This document shows, one piece after another, positions 1 through 5,055 of a stretch of DNA of 5,055 nt. Made by a program: the position numbers and the translations under genes. A model generated the notes under the pieces. That model had not been told where the DNA came from and did not search any database. It saw only the letters and a program-made list of their open reading frames with translations. The stretch's first letter is position 1. Each line of letters opens with the position of its first letter. Origin of the DNA: Actinomyces viscosus (GTDB lineage: Bacteria; Bacteroidota; Bacteroidia; Flavobacteriales_D; Crocinitomicaceae); contig CALPVI020000172.1 in the NCBI GenBank assembly GCA_943326975.2, positions 1 through 5,055 of the forward strand, written 5' to 3'.

Positions 1-456
1 TACATCAAAATATTTTTTTGCTTTCGCATAATTTTTCCTGTAATAATAATTTAATCCTAATTTGTAATTAGCAGTAGAATTTTTAGGATCAATTTTTAAA
101 ATTCTTAAATAAATTTTATCAACCTCTGTCCAGTTTTCTTTAGCTATTTGAGGATTTAATAATGCCCACAACGGTTCAACTGCCACAGGCATCAGTTTGC
201 AGGCTTTGTTGTAATATGAAATTGATACTTCATAATTCAAATCTAAATAATACAACCACCCCAATCTTAAATTCATAGTGTATGAACTTTCGCTGTATAC
301 ATCTTTGATCGCTTTGATGGCTTCACTGTAGTTTCCCTTTCCTTCTGCTACATAACTCTTAGCAAAGGCATTTGGTACTGTTTTACCTTCTTGTGAAAAT
401 CCTTGAAAAACGAAGAATAAAACTGCAATTACGATTATTTTTCTTAAAAATTCCAT
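1..456 (-). CDS. Secreted tetratricopeptide-repeat (TPR) protein, 3' end outside window
   Basis: An open frame runs from an ATG at 456-454 to the window edge without a stop, giving the first 152 residues; the C-terminus is missing. Residues 1-21 form a signal peptide: FLRK, then a hydrophobic core (IIVIAVLFFVF), then a likely cleavage after GFS before QEG. The mature part is helical with TPR-like spacing of small and aromatic residues. Units lie at about 28-56 (GNYSEAIKAI), 58-91 (LGWLYYLDLNYEVSISYYNKA, ending LMP), 92-125 (ending LKIDP) and 127-152 (YKLGLNYYYRKNYAKAKKYF). TPRs usually mediate protein-protein contacts, so a periplasmic adaptor or scaffold role is inferred; no catalytic motif is visible. 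Its start codon lies inside the end of the upstream barrel gene (13-bp overlap), which decides the start and implies translational coupling. Confident on fold and export, with no specific function known. Confidence 0.85.
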   Translation of the reverse strand, partial: MEFLRKIIVIAVLFFVFQGFSQEGKTVPNAFAKSYVAEGKGNYSEAIKAIKDVYSESSYTMNLRLGWLYYLDLNYEVSISYYNKACKLMPVAVEPLWALLNPQIAKENWTEVDKIYLRILKIDPKNSTANYKLGLNYYYRKNYAKAKKYFDV

Positions 457-1760
457 TTTAAAGTGAAAATTAAATTGTTAACGTTATAAGTGTAATCTTT
501 TAAATTGTAAGCGGTTGTGCTTGTGTATTGATAAGCTTGTCCTGTTTTTTGTTGAAAGTAATAACTGAACACATACTCCAACCTCTTTTTAGAAAAAACA
601 TGAATATTCACTCCAGTATTTAATGTAATTTTGTCCATAGAATTATAAGTAGAAAAGCCATTTGAAGTAATTCGATTAGCTAAGTTTCCAAAAGCTACCT
701 CTCCATCCAACAAAACGCTTTTACCTAACATTCCTCCAGCTCTCAAACCGTACACCTGATGAGATTCAGTATCGTTAATATTTGAAAAAGAAGCAGTTGT
801 AAATAGATTATTATTCCCTAAAGGATAAACTGTTAGATTTAATTCTTCTTGAGTTTGAGTTGAATTTAGAAATGAACTTACGTGAAACGATGCAGTTGGA
901 TAAAAATATTTTAAACGTTTCCCAACTGTTAACGAACCTGAAAAATTCGTGTAATTTGTTGTTTCGGTAGTCAAAACACGCATACTACTTGGATTCAAAT
1001 GATAAGTATACCAATTTAGTGTTGAGCGATATGCCCCAAAACCTCCTGAAAACAACCAATTATTTTTTGATTGGTAACCTAATCCAATATTATATTGAAA
1101 ATAGTTAGATGAATAATCTTTCGTTTCAGTTGTTTTCATTCCTGGAAATTGAATAATTCCAGTAGATTTTAATTGAAACATAGAAAGACTGTTGTACAAT
1201 TGAAAACGTTGGCCTAATGTATGTTTCGTATAAATCCCTTCTCTAAAAAAACTTCTGTTATTTAACGTTTCGACATTGCTAATTCCAGGCCCTAAATAGA
1301 TTGACGCGCCATTTTTACTGTAATTATTACTAAAACTTGGCCCAATTGATAATACAAACTGATCCAATGAATGATTTGAAAATCCAACTTTTTTCTGTAA
1401 TGATTCATTAAACGTCAAAACCAATGCTCGAGCTTGTTCTGCTTGGTCATTATACAAATAAGAATAATATAAGTATTCTTGAATAATTGTATCATTAGGA
1501 CTCATTGCATAGGCAGCTTCAAATTGAGGTGTAGATTCTACAAATTTTCCTTGATTGAAAGCTACAATTCCAAAGCGTGTGTGCATATACAAAAAATCAA
1601 TCCCTTGTTTTTCAGCATTTTTCACAACATTTTTTAATCCTTTGTAATCATTTTGAATATATTGCACATACGAGATAGAGTCTACGGATGTGTATGTTAA
1701 ATTACCTTGTCCAAACAAATTCATTGAAAGGAATAAGCATGCTATACAGATTAATCGCAT
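444..1760 (-). CDS. Outer-membrane beta-barrel protein with N-terminal TPR-like region
   Basis: This 438-residue protein has a signal peptide (residues 1-17, hydrophobic core ICIACLFLSMNLF, likely cleavage near FG/QG). Residues about 30-120 are helical and TPR-like: FGIVAFNQGKFVESTPQFEAAY, then a second unit with YLYYSYLYNDQAEQARALV. From about 130 to the end the sequence alternates polar and hydrophobic or aromatic residues in strand-length blocks separated by Asn/Ser/Thr-rich turns. It finishes with the strand NNLIFTLKWNF, whose terminal Phe is typical of barrels inserted by the BAM machinery. It is therefore placed in the outer membrane with the TPR part in the periplasm. The ATG overlaps the end of the transporter-peptidase gene by 10 bp, and its own 3' end overlaps the next TPR gene by 13 bp, so it is the middle gene of a coupled operon. 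The two cysteines (5 and 8) sit in the signal core without a lipobox, so it is not a lipoprotein. The architecture resembles YaiO-type TPR-barrel proteins, but I cannot assign it to a family; ligand unknown. Confidence 0.85.
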   Translation of the reverse strand: MRLICIACLFLSMNLFGQGNLTYTSVDSISYVQYIQNDYKGLKNVVKNAEKQGIDFLYMHTRFGIVAFNQGKFVESTPQFEAAYAMSPNDTIIQEYLYYSYLYNDQAEQARALVLTFNESLQKKVGFSNHSLDQFVLSIGPSFSNNYSKNGASIYLGPGISNVETLNNRSFFREGIYTKHTLGQRFQLYNSLSMFQLKSTGIIQFPGMKTTETKDYSSNYFQYNIGLGYQSKNNWLFSGGFGAYRSTLNWYTYHLNPSSMRVLTTETTNYTNFSGSLTVGKRLKYFYPTASFHVSSFLNSTQTQEELNLTVYPLGNNNLFTTASFSNINDTESHQVYGLRAGGMLGKSVLLDGEVAFGNLANRITSNGFSTYNSMDKITLNTGVNIHVFSKKRLEYVFSYYFQQKTGQAYQYTSTTAYNLKDYTYNVNNLIFTLKWNF

Positions 1761-3934
1761 ATATAGATTTTTTTAGTTCCTTTATTTGTTACACTTAATT
1801 GTGTAATTTTATTTTCTTTTAATTCTATCTCAAATCCTAATTCCTTAAAGGTTTGTTGAAAGAAAGTTGATGTGATTTTTGAAGCTATTTTCATGTGTTT
1901 TGGATCATGTAAATTGTCCGCATATACACAAGTTGATACATATTCAGTTTTTGTAAACAAGTAAAAAGGCGCGAAGAAATCTTGAATCCATTGTACAATT
2001 GGATGATTAAAATGAATCAAAGGTATTGAATCTGCAACTGGTAAATTTTCATAACAACCCAATAATATTCGGTAAGCTGCTAAATAAAACTGAAACAACA
2101 AAGATTTCTTATCTCCTTCAAAATCAAAAAAGTAAAACATCGTACCATCATTAACGAAATAAGCTATCGATTTTGAAGAATGACAATATAAATAAGTTCT
2201 ATTGATTTGATCTGTAAATACTTCCCATTGAATTAATTCTTTTTCTTCTGAAGTCAAATTAATCTTTTTACCTGGATATAAATAAAATGAATCAGCTAAA
2301 ATCGAGTTTACATTGATGTTACTGATAATCGTTTCTTCTTTTGGTATTTCAAATGTTTTTAATTCTTTATTTGACCCAGTACCTTCTATAAAATACGCTA
2401 TTGGATACGCTAAAGTAACAGCTCCTAAAGTTGGGGTAACTTGTAATTGAAAATGAATATGTGGTTCAGGTGAACGTCCAGAGTTTCCACACGTTGCCAA
2501 AACAGTTCCTTTTGTTACATACTCACCTATCGCAACTTTAAATGAATCCTTTTTAATATGACTAAGTTGCGTAAACAAACCATTTGCATGATTTAGAATA
2601 ATACTATTTCCCCAATTTTGATCTGTATTTACTCCTGTAATTTCATTATCTTCTACCGTGTTGATTATATCATAAATATAACCGTCCATAGTTGCGACAA
2701 CCGGTTTATTGTAGCAATAGAAATCATCTTTTTCATTTCCTGCATTCTGAAATGTTTTTCGTTCATCGTCAACAATCACAAAATCCAATGCCCTTCCCCA
2801 TTCACCTAAATGTGTTATTTTCCCATTATAACCTTGACTTACATACCACTCACCCCAAAATGGTAAACTTACTTTGGCTAAATGAGCAGAACTAAATCTT
2901 TTTAAAGTTGTAATGTGTTTGTAAATCGTTTTTTCAGCAGAATAATATTGAATCGTTACTAAATGTAAAAATTTATGAAACCAACGATGATGTAGAAATA
3001 ATAAAAATAAAATAACCACAACACAAAACGCCAACGTGAAAGAATTCAATTGAAAAACAATTAGTATTTTATTGAAGAAAATCACCAATAACATTACAAT
3101 AGGAGTCAAAACGATTACTGCGATGTAACTATAAATATTCGGTATCAAGAAAAAGCACCCAATCGCAATCGACATAAAAATGAAATTAGAACCGACTAAA
3201 TTCAAATCCAACTCATTTACATCAGCCCCAAAAGCGATTAAAAAATAATAAGCCGAAGTAAACCCTAAAACACTTAATGTGAATGCAATTCGTGAGAAAT
3301 ATAACAATGCTAAACTGATTATAATTCCAGCTAAAAGACTTTTTTGAAAAAATGTTCCTGCAAAGATTTTAAAATAAATAATTACTCCTTTTGGCAAATG
3401 AATGTGATCAAATTTATGTACAAATTGATAAAAAACACTTTTTTGTTGTGTCGCTAAATGATTGAAAATATATACATTATCTTCATTCAGATGAATTTTT
3501 GAAAAATTACCTACCGCTAAAACAATGACAAAACTTGTTAAAATAAAAGGTATGGATAAAAATGGTAAACTATGCTTTCCCAACATGCTATTCAACCAAA
3601 CAGATGTTATCAATAAAAAGAAAACAGAGACAACTAAAAGCAACCAAAATGTTTCATTAATCTGATACCGATCACCCAAAAACAAGCCTAATAACATGGC
3701 ATTAAAACCAAATAAGCCCTCCTCTATCATTTTACGATTAATCCCTACCAAATAGGCAGTTACATTTAACAAAACAACTGCTGATAACCCAGTTAAACCT
3801 AAATGAGGTGTAAAAAAAGTAGCAATAATTATTACGATTGCCAACACCTTATTCAAAGAAAAAAACAATTGACTATAACTCCCTAAAATGGCATTGAACC
3901 AATATTTTAATGCTATTTTAATCGAGTTATTCAT
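1751..3934 (-). CDS. Urea transporter (UT) domain fused to M23-family metallopeptidase domain
   Basis: A 727-residue fusion. Residues about 20-316 form a hydrophobic bundle with two UT-type repeats: repeat one carries GLFGFNAMLLGLFLG (73-87) and LPFLSIPFILTSF (123-135). Repeat two carries FFQKSLLAGIIISL (195-208), GSNFIFMSIAIGCFF (248-262) and NSFTLAFCVVVIL (297-309). These match the pore-lining motifs of urea channels such as bacterial dvUT and mammalian UT-B, which pass urea by facilitated diffusion. Residues about 360-515 form an M23/LytM-like domain: THLGEWGRALDF (374-385), GNSIILNHANG (442-452), LSH (457-459), and CGNSGRSPEPHIHFQLQ (482-498) with the HxH pair H492/H494. M23 enzymes are zinc endopeptidases that usually cut peptidoglycan cross-links. 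The usual HxxxD zinc motif is altered: His375 lies nine residues before Asp384. Residues about 521-727 match nothing I recognise. The ATG at 3934 gives a normal UT N-terminus (QLFFSLNK). It is the first gene of the overlapping three-gene set. Domain calls are strong; urea transport and peptidase activity are inferred. Confidence 0.9.
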   Translation of the reverse strand: MNNSIKIALKYWFNAILGSYSQLFFSLNKVLAIVIIIATFFTPHLGLTGLSAVVLLNVTAYLVGINRKMIEEGLFGFNAMLLGLFLGDRYQINETFWLLLVVSVFFLLITSVWLNSMLGKHSLPFLSIPFILTSFVIVLAVGNFSKIHLNEDNVYIFNHLATQQKSVFYQFVHKFDHIHLPKGVIIYFKIFAGTFFQKSLLAGIIISLALLYFSRIAFTLSVLGFTSAYYFLIAFGADVNELDLNLVGSNFIFMSIAIGCFFLIPNIYSYIAVIVLTPIVMLLVIFFNKILIVFQLNSFTLAFCVVVILFLLFLHHRWFHKFLHLVTIQYYSAEKTIYKHITTLKRFSSAHLAKVSLPFWGEWYVSQGYNGKITHLGEWGRALDFVIVDDERKTFQNAGNEKDDFYCYNKPVVATMDGYIYDIINTVEDNEITGVNTDQNWGNSIILNHANGLFTQLSHIKKDSFKVAIGEYVTKGTVLATCGNSGRSPEPHIHFQLQVTPTLGAVTLAYPIAYFIEGTGSNKELKTFEIPKEETIISNINVNSILADSFYLYPGKKINLTSEEKELIQWEVFTDQINRTYLYCHSSKSIAYFVNDGTMFYFFDFEGDKKSLLFQFYLAAYRILLGCYENLPVADSIPLIHFNHPIVQWIQDFFAPFYLFTKTEYVSTCVYADNLHDPKHMKIASKITSTFFQQTFKELGFEIELKENKITQLSVTNKGTKKIYICD

Positions 3935-3964
3935 AAGTGATAAATTTGGAAAAATCTTCTTTTT

Positions 3965-4005
3965 GGGATAAAATTAAGAAAAATGATGAAATAGAATTAT
4001 TTCAT
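3965..4005 (-). terminator. Weak AU-rich hairpin followed by a T-rich run
   Basis: ATGAAATA (3986-3993) pairs with TATTTCAT (3998-4005) around the loop GAAT, an 8-bp stem. Read on the minus strand it is followed by CATTTTTCTTAATTTTATCCC, a discontinuous T-rich run. This is the layout of an intrinsic terminator, but the stem has only one G-C pair and would be unstable. If real, it would sit between the decarboxylase and the transporter-peptidase gene and separate the two units. A chance hairpin in AT-rich DNA is a fair alternative. Confidence 0.22.
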
Positions 4006-4018
4006 TAGTTGAAGGTAT

Positions 4019-4061
4019 CTATCAATCTATCGTACAACTAATTATAACGATAGATTGATAG
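4019..4061 (-). terminator. Perfect 15-bp inverted repeat just after the decarboxylase stop; candidate terminator or structured RNA
   Basis: CTATCAATCTATCGT at 4019-4033 is exactly complementary to ACGATAGATTGATAG at 4047-4061, with a 13-nt loop. On the coding (minus) strand the hairpin starts 9 nt after the decarboxylase TAA, a usual place for a 3'-end structure. No U-run follows directly in that direction (the next bases are ATACCTTC), so it is not a textbook intrinsic terminator. On the plus strand it is followed by CGTTTT. It could end or protect the decarboxylase transcript, act as part of a leader for the transporter-peptidase operon, or be a copy of a dispersed palindromic element. Confidence 0.5.
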
Positions 4062-4070
4062 CGTTTTAGA

Positions 4071-5055
4071 TTATTTCTTTTTTAAATAATCAGGTAATCT
4101 TTCTTGTTGAACAATTGTTTCAATTGTTTCTCTTTCTCTGACAAGATGCGTTTTACCTTCCATATCAATTAAGATAATATTTGGTCTCATCTGAATGAAT
4201 TGTAACCATTGCGTCATATTGTAAGCCCCTACTTTGTGAACTACCAATTGATCACCTTTGTTTAATAATGGTAAGTTTACACTTTCACGAATACAATCAA
4301 TATTCATACACAACGGACCATATAAAGCCATATCTTCTGTATGATGAGTAAATTCTTGAGCTGGTGAAATTTTATAATCATACCAGAAAGCATTGAATAA
4401 TAAATTTACCCCAAAATCTACAACTGTTGCTCTACGACCATCGCTTAAACGTTTTGTTGCTAATACTGAACCAACTAACCAAGCTGCATCGTCAATTAAA
4501 GCTCTACCTGATTCTAAAATAATCGTAGGTAATTCATCTTGTTTGAAGTTTGCATTCAATACTGTTGAAGTAATTGCTTCTGCGTAATCATCGATCGATG
4601 GAATAATGTCAGCTCCTTGTAAATAGGAACCTTTCAAAGTATTTGTTGAAGCAAAACCTCCACCTAAATCAACATATTGAACTGCAACATCGTATTTCAA
4701 TTTAATATGTTTTGCTAAATCACATAACTTATAAGCTGCTGTAGCATAAGCTGATGTAGAAAGCATATACGTTCCAATATGACAATGTAAACCAGTCAAT
4801 TCTAACTCAGGATGTGCCATGATTTTATTAATCGCATTCCAAGCTTGACCATTTTCATAGTTGAAACCAAAACGATCCCACATTGGATAAATACCTGTAT
4901 CCATATTTACGCGAATCGCAACTCTTGCTTTTTGATTCCCTCCATTCAACAATTCAACCAAAGAATATAATTCGTCGAAATGATCAATGTGAATAAGTGA
5001 ATTATTATCAACCGCTAATTGTAAATCTTCAACAGATTTATCTGGACCATTGAAA
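4071..5055 (-). CDS. PLP-dependent fold-type III (group IV) amino-acid decarboxylase, 5' end outside window
   Basis: The frame is open to the right edge, so 327 C-terminal residues are present and roughly 80-130 N-terminal residues, including the PLP-binding lysine, are missing. A TTG at 4961 is internal, because the in-frame sequence upstream (31 more codons) is good coding sequence. Numbering from the first visible residue, family motifs occur in order: DRFGF (60-64), HCHIGTY (90-96, the His that stacks on PLP), DLGGGFA (129-135, phosphate-binding glycines), ESGRALIDDA (181-190, equivalent to EPGR), GPLCMNID (246-253, the active-site Cys249 and Asp253) and GAYNMTQWLQF (276-286, the PLP-phosphate Tyr278). 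This covers part of the alanine-racemase-like barrel and the whole C-terminal beta domain. The family decarboxylates diaminopimelate, ornithine, arginine, lysine or carboxynorspermidine. The motifs differ from standard LysA (CESGD, GAYxxSMxSxYN), so the substrate is left open. It ends 9 nt before a strong inverted repeat and may be the last gene of a separate unit. Confidence 0.88.
   Translation of the reverse strand, partial: FNGPDKSVEDLQLAVDNNSLIHIDHFDELYSLVELLNGGNQKARVAIRVNMDTGIYPMWDRFGFNYENGQAWNAINKIMAHPELELTGLHCHIGTYMLSTSAYATAAYKLCDLAKHIKLKYDVAVQYVDLGGGFASTNTLKGSYLQGADIIPSIDDYAEAITSTVLNANFKQDELPTIILESGRALIDDAAWLVGSVLATKRLSDGRRATVVDFGVNLLFNAFWYDYKISPAQEFTHHTEDMALYGPLCMNIDCIRESVNLPLLNKGDQLVVHKVGAYNMTQWLQFIQMRPNIILIDMEGKTHLVRERETIETIVQQERLPDYLKKK

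Larger units (their letters stand above)
3935..4070. other. 136-bp intergenic region with nested complementary segments
   Basis: This is the only gene-free stretch in the window; every other junction between genes overlaps. It holds the 15-bp inverted repeat and the weak AU-rich hairpin listed separately. It also holds a third pairing: ATTAGTTG at 4004-4011 is exactly complementary to CAACTAAT at 4035-4042, which lies inside the loop of the 15-bp hairpin. If the transporter-peptidase operon has its own promoter, it should lie here. I see no convincing match to the Bacteroidota TTG / TAnnTTTG promoter pattern and no strong ribosome-binding sequence before the ATG at 3934, as is normal in this phylum. 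Confidence 0.6.

Noticed and set aside
444..456. Frameshift or split gene between the barrel and the TPR protein
   Set aside because: The barrel ends properly with a Phe-terminated strand and the next ATG begins a complete signal peptide, so the 13-bp overlap joins two intact genes.
2618..2895. Two overlapping plus-strand open frames (63 and 67 codons)
   Set aside because: They lie antisense within the M23 domain of the minus-strand fusion gene, have no recognisable motifs, and look like chance shadows.
3969..3976. TAATTTTA on the minus strand as a Bacteroidota -7 promoter element (TAnnTTTG)
   Set aside because: It matches seven of eight positions but no TTG occurs at the right distance upstream, and such matches are common in AT-rich DNA.
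4393..4587. Plus-strand open frame of 64 codons
   Set aside because: It is antisense to the conserved core of the decarboxylase, which carries clear family motifs on the other strand.
4959..4961. TTG as the start codon of the decarboxylase
   Set aside because: The same frame continues to the window edge with family-like sequence (for example NNSLIHIDHFDELYSLVELL), so the TTG is an internal Leu codon.
4071..5055. Naming the decarboxylase lysA
   Set aside because: The substrate-facing motifs differ from standard diaminopimelate decarboxylases and the N-terminus is missing, so a symbol is not supported.
1..5055. CRISPR array, tRNA, rRNA, insertion sequence or phage genes
   Set aside because: No regularly spaced repeats, cloverleaf-like segment, transposase or phage motifs were seen on either strand by eye.

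Overview
The window is AT-rich and looks like chromosomal DNA from a member of the Bacteroidota, most likely the class Flavobacteriia. The reasons are the low GC content, the absence of strong Shine-Dalgarno sequences, signal peptides ending in FGQ or FSQ, an outer-membrane barrel ending in Phe, and a urea-transporter/M23 fusion that I recall from that group. Genus cannot be fixed from the sequence alone.

All four genes lie on the minus strand, so transcription runs from high to low coordinates. In that order they are: (1) the C-terminal 327 residues of a PLP-dependent fold-type III (group IV) amino-acid decarboxylase, entering from the right edge; (2) a 136-bp intergenic stretch with a perfect 15-bp inverted repeat and further complementary segments; (3) a 727-residue polytopic membrane protein joining a urea-transporter (UT) domain to an M23/LytM-type peptidase domain and an unassigned C-terminal region; (4) a 438-residue secreted protein with an N-terminal TPR-like region and a C-terminal outer-membrane beta-barrel; (5) the first 152 residues of a secreted TPR protein, leaving at the left edge.

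Genes 3, 4 and 5 overlap by 10 and 13 bp, so they are very probably one translationally coupled operon. Their predicted locations (inner membrane, outer membrane, periplasm) suggest a cell-envelope module. Its substrate and purpose cannot be read from the sequence. The decarboxylase is separated by the structured gap and may be a different transcription unit. The most interesting points are the transporter-peptidase fusion (with a topology puzzle and an atypical zinc-ligand spacing), its three-gene overlapping context, and the structured intergenic region. No mobile element, tRNA, rRNA or CRISPR array is visible.
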